A DNA stretch of 64,000 nucleotides from Chlamydiales bacterium (lineage in GTDB: Bacteria > Chlamydiota > Chlamydiia > Chlamydiales > Rhabdochlamydiaceae), in the NCBI GenBank assembly GCA_016185065.1, contig JACPOL010000010.1:1-64000 (forward strand), written 5' to 3'. Shown in pieces: positions 9,174-16,972 of the stretch. Numbering within the stretch: position 1 is the first letter of the stretch; every line of letters begins with the position of its first letter. A program made the translations under genes and the position numbers. The notes beneath the pieces are model-generated. The model did not search any database, was not told the origin of the DNA, and was given only the letters and a program-made list of their open reading frames with translations.

Positions 9174-9797
9174 TTAAACTGACTCTGAGCTGTGCGTAAT
9201 TTTCTTTTTTCGTTTATACCAAACAACTGCAATTACCGTCACACTGAATATCAAAAAAATGAGTACGTTGAACGCTTTCACATAGCGGTAGAGCATCTCA
9301 TAATTTTGTCCAAGCAGGTAGAAAAGAGTGAATGTGCAGCCCGTCCAAATGAAGCAAGCGAGAGAGTCTCTGATGATAAATTTTGAAAAGGGCATTCTGC
9401 TAATTCCCGCGCTCATAAAAATTCCATTGCGAATTCCAAACGGGATGAAGCGGCCGATAAGCAGCGTTAAGAGACCATGCTTATCGTAGAATACGCGGAT
9501 CTTCTCAATTTTATTCTCATCTAAAATTTTTCTAAAAAGTCGCCAGCGCAAGAGAGCGGGCCCAAACTTCCGACCGATCCAGTAGGCAACCCAAGCGGAG
9601 AAGTAGCAGCCTAGAAAAACGCTTAAAAAAAGAAGGAGAGTGTGTTCTGGAACGACAGTAGCGGAGAGAATTGCGGCAATGATGATCATGAGATCGGCGC
9701 TGATAGGGATGTTCATCCCCGCTAGGACGATCGCTCCGAAAATAAACCAGTGAGCTAGATGGGCGTTTTGCGTGACAAATTCAATTAGTCCTTGCAT
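9174..9797 (-). CDS. DedA/SNARE-associated family membrane protein
   Basis: The 207-residue protein has the DedA features: an N-terminal re-entrant hydrophobic region (LAGMNIPISADLMIIIAAIL), the FLGCYFSAWVAYWIGRKFG segment, and the conserved GRFIPFGIRNGIFMSAG motif with the functional arginines. DedA proteins are inner-membrane proteins, several of which recycle undecaprenyl phosphate or move phospholipids; the substrate here is not known. It lies between the nucleotide transporter and pgsA with gaps of 12 and 5 bp, so a link with membrane lipid metabolism is reasonable. Confidence 0.9.
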   Translation of the reverse strand: MQGLIEFVTQNAHLAHWFIFGAIVLAGMNIPISADLMIIIAAILSATVVPEHTLLLFLSVFLGCYFSAWVAYWIGRKFGPALLRWRLFRKILDENKIEKIRVFYDKHGLLTLLIGRFIPFGIRNGIFMSAGISRMPFSKFIIRDSLACFIWTGCTFTLFYLLGQNYEMLYRYVKAFNVLIFLIFSVTVIAVVWYKRKKKITHSSESV

Positions 9798-9809
9798 AGC
9801 CCTTTATAC

Positions 9810-11384
9810 TCAGGTTTGAATGACCGGCTCTTCTTCCTTTTTGGAAGCTGCCGCGAGCGCTTCTGCTTCTTCATCTGCAAGCTGAAGCTTTCCCTCTTCT
9901 GCAATCACTTCATTAAACTGTCTGCCCAGCGAGCGCACAGCGACAATCCATGCAGTAACAGCGAAGAAGAGGATAAGACCGACATAAGGAATACTGAGAG
10001 AGATCGAGCCAAAGAAAATAATCAAGCCCTGGTGGATGATCGATCCTCCAGACTTTCCAAGGCGAGAGCCGACGCCGTCAATTGCAGCTTTGCCTTTGAG
10101 TTTTGACTCTTGGCTAAGCGGAATAAAGGCGAGCTCTTTGGTGGCGTCAAATAGTGTATACTTCGAGGCTCTGGATAAGCAGTTCTGGAGCGATCCAAAG
10201 AAGACGCTAATCGCAAGTGGAGTCGATCCTAAAAGGGCGGCGATCGTTCCCATTCCGAGATCTTTAAAGAGCAGGAAGGAGAAGAAGCCAACGCCAGTGA
10301 AGAGAAGAATCATAGGCGAGATCATTGCGCTGGAGGTCCAGCTCAATCTTCTAAGCGCATTTCCAGAGATGAAGACGCTCGTAATAGTTGCGATGATGCC
10401 AATCCCAGTGAGCACCTTGCCCATGTACCCGTTAAAGTCGCTTGGGTTTGGGTAGAGCTGCTTCACCTGATCTTTCCAGACCACTTCGGTTAGGTTAATG
10501 GCGATGTTATAGGTGATAACAATAACGGCAATGCAGATGAGGTATTTCGACTTAGCGAGGTAAGCAAAATTTTTACGCAGGCCCATTTTGATCGGCTCCT
10601 GCTTCTCCTGCTGCTTAGCCCAGGAGGCTGAGCTGTACCCATAGCCGTCTTTATGAAGCTTTCTAAAGAGGTACATGCAGAGAACGCCTGCTGCAATCAC
10701 AACGCAGTTTAAGAAGAAAATTGACTGTCCCCAGGCATCGGTTCCAAAAGGAAGGCTCGGGTCGTAGGTGTGTTTTGAGAGAAGGGTTGCGACCTGACCT
10801 GCCGCGATTCCAGAAAAATTTATACCGATTCCGAGGAGGCCATAATAGCGCCTCGCATCTTTGACGGTGGTGGTCTCATTGACAAATCCCCAGCAGAGGA
10901 CGGTCATGATGATGGTACTCCACATCTCGGACATGACGTAGAAAGCTGTGAACGTCCAGTTCCGGAAAATAGCGATAAAACCTTGAAAGCCCTGAGGGAT
11001 ATAAGACTGCATCTTATCGGCAAACTCATGAGGATGCAGATAGTCTCTGTACGGGTAGAGGACGAAGGTGAAGATGAGGAAGAAGGCGATGAATATGCTC
11101 ATCATCGCGTAGAAGATCTTCTCTCGGGTGAGTACATTGGATACGCGTGTGAAGATAAAGGTGAAGAGGAAGGCCATCGGGAGAATCGCCCAAACCTTCA
11201 AGAAGGGAAGAGCTTCTGCTCCGGAGGCGGGAGCCGTGACAACGAGAGCGTCTTTGGTTGCTCTCAATACACTGTAGTTAAAGCCGACAAGAAAAAAGAT
11301 GACAAAGAGCGGAAGAAACATCCGCGTCTCTCTCTTGTATATTGGCCATAGAAAGGAGCGGAATCTGCTAAATTCTTCGGACAT
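9810..11384 (-). CDS. ATP/ADP translocase family nucleotide transporter
   Basis: The 524-residue protein is of the TLC/Npt family found in chlamydiae, rickettsiae and plastids, with about twelve hydrophobic segments. Recognisable blocks are FNYSVLRATKDALVVTAPASG near the N-terminus, and KYLICIAVIVITYNIAINLTE and KDQVKQLYPNPSDFNGYMG in the middle. These proteins exchange host ATP for ADP or import NTPs with protons. By position (after sppA/polA, before pgsA) it corresponds to the C. trachomatis Npt2-type transporter, so NTP import is more likely than ATP/ADP exchange, but sequence alone does not decide this. The C-terminus is a hydrophilic, Glu/Ala-rich tail. It leads the minus-strand run npt-dedA-pgsA. 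Confidence 0.93.
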   Translation of the reverse strand: MSEEFSRFRSFLWPIYKRETRMFLPLFVIFFLVGFNYSVLRATKDALVVTAPASGAEALPFLKVWAILPMAFLFTFIFTRVSNVLTREKIFYAMMSIFIAFFLIFTFVLYPYRDYLHPHEFADKMQSYIPQGFQGFIAIFRNWTFTAFYVMSEMWSTIIMTVLCWGFVNETTTVKDARRYYGLLGIGINFSGIAAGQVATLLSKHTYDPSLPFGTDAWGQSIFFLNCVVIAAGVLCMYLFRKLHKDGYGYSSASWAKQQEKQEPIKMGLRKNFAYLAKSKYLICIAVIVITYNIAINLTEVVWKDQVKQLYPNPSDFNGYMGKVLTGIGIIATITSVFISGNALRRLSWTSSAMISPMILLFTGVGFFSFLLFKDLGMGTIAALLGSTPLAISVFFGSLQNCLSRASKYTLFDATKELAFIPLSQESKLKGKAAIDGVGSRLGKSGGSIIHQGLIIFFGSISLSIPYVGLILFFAVTAWIVAVRSLGRQFNEVIAEEGKLQLADEEAEALAAASKKEEEPVIQT

Positions 11385-11477
11385 ATTTTAAAACCGCCGG
11401 AAGATAGTTTTTGCGCAATTAATCGAGAATCATAGCACAACCCTAACATAAGCGCCTATCTCGAAGTTAGACAAATA

Positions 11478-12674
11478 TTATTTTTTATTTTTTAGGATTT
11501 CTATTCCTGGGAGGGTCCCAAATTCAAGAAGTTCTAATGTAGCGCCACCACCTGTCGAGAGATGAGTAAAGTTTTTAGAGAGGCCCAGCTGGTTGATAGC
11601 AGAGACCGAGTCCCCCCCTCCAATAATTCGTATCGATTTTAGGCTGGCCAGATCCCTAGCTAGAGAGTTGGTGCCTTTTGCAAACTCGGGTATTTCGAAT
11701 ATTCCCACCGGCCCATTCCAGAAAATTGTTTGCGCTTTGTGAAGCTCATTAACCCAATTTTTAATTGTCTCAGGGCCAATATCAACTCCCTCCCATCCTT
11801 CGGGGATGCCTTCACGAGTCAAAATAGTTTTTGTCTTAGCCCCGCTCTCAGCCTTTTCTGCAATGAGTAGGTCGGTAGGCAGAAAAAGAGGTTTTTTCTC
11901 TTTTTTAGCTCGCTCCATCAGCTCCCTTGCCATCGGAATAAATTTCTCCTCACAGAGTGATTTTCCGATGGAGATGCCTTGCGCTTTAAAAAAGGTGTAG
12001 GCCATTGCACCTCCAATAAAAAGAGCGTCTGCGCGATCCAGTAGAGTTTTTAAGACGCCAATTTTCGAAGAGATCTTGGCACCGCCGATGATGGCATAAA
12101 ATGGCGCTTTAGGATTTTTTAGAAGAGGCTCTAAAAAGGAGAGCTCTTTCTGCATCAGAAAACCGGCAGCTGCTCTTCCTGGAAAGTAGGAGACGATCGT
12201 GTATGTAGATGAGTGCGCGCGGTGAGCCGCGCCAAAAGCATCATTCACGAAGAGATCTCCAAGCTCCGATAGCTGCTTTGCAAAGGTTGGATCTAAATCA
12301 GGCTTCTCTTCTGCGGGATAGAAGCGGAGGTTTTCTAAAAGAAGCACCTCTCCCGCTTTAAGATTTTTAGCGAGATTTTTTGCATTTTCTCCAATGCAAT
12401 CTTTTGCAAATTTTACAGGTCTTTCTAGAAGCCTACTTAGAATGGGAACGCAAGGCGCTAGCGAGAGCTTCGGGTCGCGTCTCTCCTTTGGTCTTCCCAT
12501 GTGGCTCATGAGAATAACGCTTCCGCCTTGTTTCAATGCATACTCTATGGAGGGAAGAGCTTCTCGGATCCTCGTCTCGTCGGTCACTCTCCCCTCGCTA
12601 TCAAGCGGGACGTTGAAGTCGACGCGCATGAGGAGTTTCTTTCCTGCGATCTTAAGGTCTGAAATAGAGAGCAT
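11478..12674 (-). CDS. pgk: Phosphoglycerate kinase
   Basis: Pgk makes ATP from 1,3-bisphosphoglycerate in glycolysis. The 398-residue protein is full length, with the N-terminal substrate-binding motif LLMRVDFNVPLD, the HMGRP block, LLENLRFYPAEE, AIIGGAKISSKI, and the nucleotide-binding C-terminal region with FWNGPVGIFE and IIGGGDSVSAI. The start ATG is 8 bp after the stop codon of the glycosidase upstream, so it is likely the last gene of the minus-strand run from the DUF2709 gene. Confidence 0.97.
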   Translation of the reverse strand: MLSISDLKIAGKKLLMRVDFNVPLDSEGRVTDETRIREALPSIEYALKQGGSVILMSHMGRPKERRDPKLSLAPCVPILSRLLERPVKFAKDCIGENAKNLAKNLKAGEVLLLENLRFYPAEEKPDLDPTFAKQLSELGDLFVNDAFGAAHRAHSSTYTIVSYFPGRAAAGFLMQKELSFLEPLLKNPKAPFYAIIGGAKISSKIGVLKTLLDRADALFIGGAMAYTFFKAQGISIGKSLCEEKFIPMARELMERAKKEKKPLFLPTDLLIAEKAESGAKTKTILTREGIPEGWEGVDIGPETIKNWVNELHKAQTIFWNGPVGIFEIPEFAKGTNSLARDLASLKSIRIIGGGDSVSAINQLGLSKNFTHLSTGGGATLELLEFGTLPGIEILKNKK

Positions 12675-12682
12675 CGTAATCC

Positions 12683-13543
12683 CTAATTCTGGGTAAAGAT
12701 TAAGAGAGCGTCGCTCACAGGACGCTGGCTGCCCTCTTGTTTATTATCTTCGCTGCTGGATGAGGGAGTGTTCAGGACGTTCCCATCTAGATAAAAAGTA
12801 GAAGAGCCCCCGCCATCCAAGTTAAGGGCGTGCGTGGCTCCCAGATCCGCCATAAAATTTGCAAGCTCACCCATCGTCATACCAATACTTCTTGTAGGCT
12901 GTCTTCCATCTACCACGACAAAGAGCCAGTGTCCATCTTCTTTTATTCCAACTGCCGTGCGCGGATGTCTCTCGGTGAGAAAGGAGGGGCGTGTTCTCTC
13001 AGGTGAGAAGTCGGTTATGGTGTGGCCATCATCGATAAGTAGAGGTGTTCCTCCTATGCAGTCGCTGCACAGATTCCACGGATCTCTCTTTTCGGGATGG
13101 AGGATCGGAATGAGCTCAGTTCCACTCCATCCGATCCGATCGAAGAGAGGAGCTCCCTCTTCTCTCTTCCAGCCGATAGCGCCGCGCTCAATGCGGGGAG
13201 TTGAGTGGTATCTTCCATCGATTTTTAGCAGTCCAGAAGGCGTCCCTGCATAAGCCCCTCCGATGTGGAAGAATCCGCCATTCACGGCGGCAAAAGCTCC
13301 ATTTTGCTGTGCGATCTCAGAGGTCGGTTGGAGAAATTGAGCTCTTGCAAGTTCGATTTGAGCGCGCGCCGGATCTACTTCTAAGATGTGAGCCTCAACA
13401 GGTCCTTCAAGGATGCGCTTCTCGTACCAGATGCCCTCGGGCATCCGCATCGAAGCCAGCAGCAGAAAGAGAACAAAAAAAAGAGCTCGGAGAGGCGCTC
13501 GGAGAGAAAGAGCCCGCCCCAGAAAATGGACGTTAATGGACAT
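12683..13543 (-). CDS. Exported phosphodiester glycosidase (NAGPA/DUF2233 family)
   Basis: The mature part has the NAGPA (phosphodiester glycosidase/DUF2233) core: AAVNGGFFHIGGAYAGTPSG, PRTAVGIKEDGHWLFVVVDG, MTMGELANFMADLGATHALN and LDGGGSSTFY. Bacterial members act on phosphodiester-linked sugars at the cell surface; the substrate here is unknown. The open frame runs to 13633, but the segment above about 13494 is the family B repeat. I chose the ATG at 13543, giving 286 residues with a signal peptide (LRALFFVLFLLLAS as hydrophobic core). That start codon and the first 16-17 residues are encoded by the repeat arm, and no clear ribosome-binding site is seen, so the true start is uncertain; the next ATG (SMRMPEG) would lose the signal peptide. 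Confidence 0.8.
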   Translation of the reverse strand: MSINVHFLGRALSLRAPLRALFFVLFLLLASMRMPEGIWYEKRILEGPVEAHILEVDPARAQIELARAQFLQPTSEIAQQNGAFAAVNGGFFHIGGAYAGTPSGLLKIDGRYHSTPRIERGAIGWKREEGAPLFDRIGWSGTELIPILHPEKRDPWNLCSDCIGGTPLLIDDGHTITDFSPERTRPSFLTERHPRTAVGIKEDGHWLFVVVDGRQPTRSIGMTMGELANFMADLGATHALNLDGGGSSTFYLDGNVLNTPSSSSEDNKQEGSQRPVSDALLIFTQN

Positions 13544-13694
13544 TAATGGACGAGAAACGGACAGGAAATGGACAGGCGGGCAAGAAAGAGGGAAAGAAAT
13601 TCTTTCTTTGGCGCGTGTCCGTTTCCCGTCCATTTCCTGTCCATTTTCGTCCGTTTCCCGTCCATTTCTTCGTCCGAGCGCCTCCCTTGGCGGG
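13494..13694. repeat. Family B palindromic repeat, copy 1
   Basis: Ends are GGCGCTCGG and CCGAGCGCC, followed on the right by a further CCCGCC-type terminal unit reaching the dnaQ stop codon. The left arm carries repeated ATGGAC/ACGGAC units every 10-11 bp, the right arm carries the complementary GTCCAT/GTCCGT units, and the centre is AAAGAAATTCTTTCTTT. It lies between dnaQ and the glycosidase gene, both on the minus strand, and supplies the start codon chosen for the latter. Confidence 0.9.
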
Positions 13695-14450
13695 CTAGAG
13701 AGAAGAGAAGGGGTTTCCTGCCTCGGAGAAGAGCTTTCCCTTTCCTTTTTTGCGACGGCTTAATTCTGTGCGAATAGAAAAGAGGAGGTCTTGATCGAAG
13801 TCCTTGTTTGCTGCCCACTGGAGGTATTCGATAGGAATTTCGGCAAAGGGCCTTCCCTTGTGCTTGCCCAGAGGCATCGCTTTAAGAAGAATGGGTCTTT
13901 TGAGGCGCTCCAAAAGCTGTTCAGTTGTTTTGAACTGTTTTGAGAGATACTTGAACACCTCGATATTGACGATGACATCGCTCATGGCGCGATGGGCGCC
14001 CTCGGGGGCGATGTTGAAGTGCTCTCTGAGTTTTTCAAGAGAGTTCTGCGAGCTGCCTCCGTAGAGGCGCGCAAGACGCAGAGTGTCGATGAATCTCTGG
14101 GACTCGATCTGTGAAGGGACGCAGAAGCGTTTTGCCGCAGCGGAGATGAAGGCGATATCTAGCGGAATTCCGTGGCCGACAACGATCTCTTTTCCTATGA
14201 ATTTTACAAGAGAGGTGATGACCTCTTCGATCTTCGGTTTTCCCTGAACCATCTCGTCGGTGATGTGGTGGATCGCGATCGATTCAAGGGGGATAGGGCA
14301 TCCGGGATCGATCAGAGTTTCGAAAGTATCTAGAACCTCTTCGAAGGTGAACTTTACGCAAGCGACTTCAATGATGCGATCTGTGGTAGCTTCAAGACCT
14401 GTTGTTTCGAGGTCGAAACAGACGAAGACATCTTTATTTAATAGACCCAT
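13695..14450 (-). CDS. dnaQ: DnaQ-like 3'-5' exonuclease with C-terminal DUF3820-like domain
   Basis: The 251-residue protein has a DEDDh exonuclease domain (residues 1-165) with FDLETTGLE as Exo I, GHGIPLDIAF as Exo II and HRAMSDVIVN as Exo III. The C-terminal part (about 190-235; MPLGKHKGRPFAEIP, YLQWAAN) resembles the small DUF3820 domain found attached to exonucleases. It is therefore more likely a repair or RNA/DNA trimming exonuclease than the Pol III epsilon subunit itself. It overlaps the end of tsaE by 13 bp. Gene order dnaQ-tsaE-DUF2709 matches, from memory, CT536-CT538. The C-terminal residues end against the family B repeat. Confidence 0.9.
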   Translation of the reverse strand: MGLLNKDVFVCFDLETTGLEATTDRIIEVACVKFTFEEVLDTFETLIDPGCPIPLESIAIHHITDEMVQGKPKIEEVITSLVKFIGKEIVVGHGIPLDIAFISAAAKRFCVPSQIESQRFIDTLRLARLYGGSSQNSLEKLREHFNIAPEGAHRAMSDVIVNIEVFKYLSKQFKTTEQLLERLKRPILLKAMPLGKHKGRPFAEIPIEYLQWAANKDFDQDLLFSIRTELSRRKKGKGKLFSEAGNPFSSL

Positions 14451-14980
14451 ATTTTCCTGGTCTCGTTGCTCTCATGCTCGATGCGGATGAGAAGCGTTTT
14501 TGAAGGAAGAATCTCTTCGATTCGTTCCGCCCACTCGATGCAGCAGATCCCGCTGCCATTTAAATACTCGTCAAAACCTAGTGCGCAAAACTCGTCTGCA
14601 TTTTTAAGTCTGTAAAGATCGAAGTGGTAGACGGGCACTCTTCCAGAGTAGATGTGTAGATAGGGGAAGGTGGGGCTGCTTACCTCTCGCTCTGAAATCT
14701 CTCCAGCGCCTTTTGCTATCCCTTTGATAAGTGTGGTTTTGCCTGCGCCCAGATCTCCAAAAAAGCAGAGTATCGATCCAGGAGAGAGGCCTCTTCCGAT
14801 CTCCGCTCCATATTCAATGGTCTCTTCAGAAGAGGAGGAGTGAACGGCCCCTCGCCGCAATCCAGGCTCCTTCAGGGCCGGGTCTAGGCGGGATTCATAT
14901 TCTCTTTTATCCTTAGCCGACGAGAATCTCCTTTCTTTAGGAAGGAGTTCTTCAAAGGTTCTCTCGCTGGTCAAGGTCAT
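14438..14980 (-). CDS. tsaE: tRNA threonylcarbamoyladenosine ATPase TsaE, with in-frame repeat insertion
   Basis: TsaE is the ATPase that works with TsaB/TsaD in t6A modification of tRNA. The catalytic core has Walker A FFGDLGAGKTTLIKG, the switch SSPTFPYLHIY, FDLYRLKNADEF and CIEWAERI. The protein has 180 residues instead of the usual 140-155. The excess is a block of about 37 residues near the N-terminus (from ELLPKERRF to RRGAVH), between RTFE and SSSSEETIEYG, where normal TsaE proteins run straight on. That block is encoded by the family D repeat, also present in noncoding DNA at 41198-41309. The gene overlaps DUF2709 by 4 bp (ATGA) and dnaQ by 13 bp. The core looks intact, so the protein is probably functional. 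Confidence 0.92.
   Translation of the reverse strand: MTLTSERTFEELLPKERRFSSAKDKREYESRLDPALKEPGLRRGAVHSSSSEETIEYGAEIGRGLSPGSILCFFGDLGAGKTTLIKGIAKGAGEISEREVSSPTFPYLHIYSGRVPVYHFDLYRLKNADEFCALGFDEYLNGSGICCIEWAERIEEILPSKTLLIRIEHESNETRKIWVY
14840..14952 (-). repeat. Family D repeat inserted in frame in tsaE
   Basis: About 113 bp are nearly identical to 41198-41309, with roughly ten substitutions and a one-base length difference. It forms three hairpins: stem CTCCTT/AAGGAG with loop CCTAAAGA; stem ATTCTC/GAGAAT; and stem CCCGGC/GCCTGG (one mismatch). The first stem is CTCCTC/GAGGAG in the other copy, so base pairing is preserved by a compensatory change. The copy is fully open in the tsaE frame. 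Confidence 0.9.
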
Positions 14981-15714
14981 TCTTCAGTCTGCTGATCCTC
15001 TTCCGTCCACTGCTCGATATAAGGAGAGAACTCTTCGAAGTTGTTCATCGCTTCGACGAAGCCGTTGATCTTGCTCTCGTCTAGGTGTTTCTGGATGAAT
15101 GCGAGGAAGCTCTCTTCGAGTTGGAAGCGGTTCTGGTTAGTCGCTTCTGCCAGGTTTAGAGGCTTCAGGTGGTTCTTCAGGAAGTCGTCGATAACAGCGG
15201 CTTTGCTATTGAAGAGTTTGCCAGTCACAGCTGATGAGTAGACGATCTTAGTGATTGGAGCCTTCAGCTTCACAATATAATTTTTAATCACTTCAGGATC
15301 TTCAGAAACAAAGAATCTTTTGACCTTTAGGCCACCGACGCGCTCGGTATTTTCCGGACACTGAGAGACCCAGTCGTAGATCGCATCTTGAGGATTTGGG
15401 TGGGTGTTATCGCCAAAAACTTTTCCTGTGAAGGGGCAGATGTAAATTTTTGTTGTCTGGTCGTTGACGCTCTGCTGACCAACTTGAATTTTGATCTCGG
15501 TTTCGCGCCAGAGTTTTCCCTGAGCTTCAAGCTTGCTAACAAGCTCATCCTGACTCTGATAGATCGTCTTTTCACGGATGAAAAGCACAGGATGGATGTT
15601 ATATTTTTTTTCTAAAAAGAAGAGGTAAGCGCTAATTAGATCTGCTTTACGATTCTTTTTTAAGAACTTTTCAAGCTCTTCTTTTAATGTCTCTGAAATG
15701 ACAACACTTGTCAT
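14977..15714 (-). CDS. DUF2709 family conserved chlamydial protein
   Basis: The 245-residue soluble protein has no signal peptide. It begins TSVVISETLKEELEKFLKKN and contains KIYICPFTGKVFGDNTHPNP, a CPFTGK segment that looks like part of a small fold, and a second KLFNSKAAV segment. I match it to the DUF2709/CT538-type chlamydial protein by sequence character and by its position next to tsaE and dnaQ. Biochemical function unknown. It is the first gene of the minus-strand run leading to pgk. Confidence 0.82.
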   Translation of the reverse strand: MTSVVISETLKEELEKFLKKNRKADLISAYLFFLEKKYNIHPVLFIREKTIYQSQDELVSKLEAQGKLWRETEIKIQVGQQSVNDQTTKIYICPFTGKVFGDNTHPNPQDAIYDWVSQCPENTERVGGLKVKRFFVSEDPEVIKNYIVKLKAPITKIVYSSAVTGKLFNSKAAVIDDFLKNHLKPLNLAEATNQNRFQLEESFLAFIQKHLDESKINGFVEAMNNFEEFSPYIEQWTEEDQQTEE

Positions 15715-15780
15715 TATGCCCTCAAAAATAAAAAAGTTGAGGTTGAGGGTAGCCCAATGCGCATTTAATGATCAAGGACC

Positions 15781-15809
15781 TTGTCAATATCTCCCCTAAA
15801 TTAGACAAT
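15781..15809 (+). promoter_or_regulatory. Sigma-70-type promoter for the leucine dehydrogenase gene
   Basis: TTGTCA (15781-15786) and GACAAT (15804-15809) are 17 bp apart, 33 bp before the chosen start codon. It lies in the divergent gap with DUF2709. Confidence 0.6.
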
Positions 15810-15841
15810 TGTGCCTTTCTATTTTTTTAAGGAGAGCTAGT

Positions 15842-16954
15842 ATGGCACTGATTTTAGAAGAAGCCTTGACCTTAGAGGAGATTGCTGTTGAGGGTTATGA
15901 GAGAGTCGTTAAAGTCTCCGCCCCGAGCGTGGGACTACAGGCGATTATCTGCATTCACACAACAGTCCTAGGCCCAGCACTTGGCGGGACGCGAATCTAC
16001 CCCTACGCAACATTTGAGGCGGCTCTAGAAGATGTGAAGCGCCTCTCGCGCGGCATGACCTACAAGTCCGCAGTTGCAGACGCCTCCTGGGGCGGCGGCA
16101 AGAGCGTCATCATCCACGACGCCAAAAAGGGAAAGTCCGAGAGCCTGCTCATGGCGTTTGGCGAAGCGGTCAACCGCTTAAACGGCCAGTATATCTGCGC
16201 AGAAGATATTGGCTGTACCCCCTCTGATATGATGACGATCAGCAAGGCGACTCCCTTCGTCGTCGGCCTTGTCCACCCTCGCAGCAGCGGCGACCCAGGA
16301 CCCTTCACTGCATGGGGAACCTTCCGTGGGATTCAATCAGTGATTAAAAAAATTACAGGTAGCGACTCTCTTGAAGGCAAGCGCGTGGCGATTCAGGGCT
16401 TAGGAAGCGTAGGAGCTCGCCTTGCTGAACTCCTCTTCTGGCACGGCGCAAAACTGATTCTTGCTGATATCGACCAAGAGAGAGCTGCGCGTCTTGGAGC
16501 GATGTACAGTGCAGAGGTGGTCTCTACAGATGAGATCCTCTCGACTCCTTGCGACGTTGTGGCTCCTTGCGCAATGGGAGGCATTCTGAATGCAACCTCC
16601 ATCGCCAAGCTTCGCTGCCTCGCTGTCGCAGGCTGTGCAAACAACCAGCTGCTGAAAGATACCGATGCGGACCTTCTCCGCAAACGCGGAATTCTCTATG
16701 CTCCGGACTTTGTGATTAATGCGGGTGGACTCATCAACGTGAGCCACGAGCTTCTTCCAGAAGGGTATAATCCTTCGAGCGCACGCGATAAGACAGATAA
16801 GATCTACGATCAGCTCCTCGCAATTTATGCGATTGCAGACCAGAACCGGATCTCGACGCACGCAGCGGCCATTGCACTCGGCGACTATAGATTGCAGTAT
16901 GGCTTAGGAAAAAGAGAGGTGGCTCCCTGCTTCCACCATGCAAAAATCTCGTAA
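15842..16954 (+). CDS. Leucine/valine/phenylalanine-type amino acid dehydrogenase
   Basis: The 370-residue protein belongs to the Glu/Leu/Phe/Val dehydrogenase family, which oxidatively deaminates amino acids with NAD. The substrate-binding region has LGGTRIYPYATFEAALEDV, the catalytic lysines lie in MTYKSAVAD and WGGGKSVI, and the Rossmann motif is VAIQGLGSVGARLAELL. The length and these motifs fit leucine dehydrogenase better than the longer glutamate dehydrogenases. The open frame extends to 15809, but the ATG at 15842 has AAGGAG 8 bp upstream. It is followed 18 bp later by argS and probably shares its transcript. Confidence 0.92.
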   Translation: MALILEEALTLEEIAVEGYERVVKVSAPSVGLQAIICIHTTVLGPALGGTRIYPYATFEAALEDVKRLSRGMTYKSAVADASWGGGKSVIIHDAKKGKSESLLMAFGEAVNRLNGQYICAEDIGCTPSDMMTISKATPFVVGLVHPRSSGDPGPFTAWGTFRGIQSVIKKITGSDSLEGKRVAIQGLGSVGARLAELLFWHGAKLILADIDQERAARLGAMYSAEVVSTDEILSTPCDVVAPCAMGGILNATSIAKLRCLAVAGCANNQLLKDTDADLLRKRGILYAPDFVINAGGLINVSHELLPEGYNPSSARDKTDKIYDQLLAIYAIADQNRISTHAAAIALGDYRLQYGLGKREVAPCFHHAKIS

Positions 16955-16972
16955 TCAAAAGGATCATAAAAG

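Noticed and set aside
13543-13818. Frames rich in Arg, Cys and Pro across the family B repeats (also 45741-46178, 53888-54301)
   Set aside because: These are translations of the GGAC/GTCC units; the encoded peptides (such as FPISCPPVHF) are low-complexity repeats with no function indicated.
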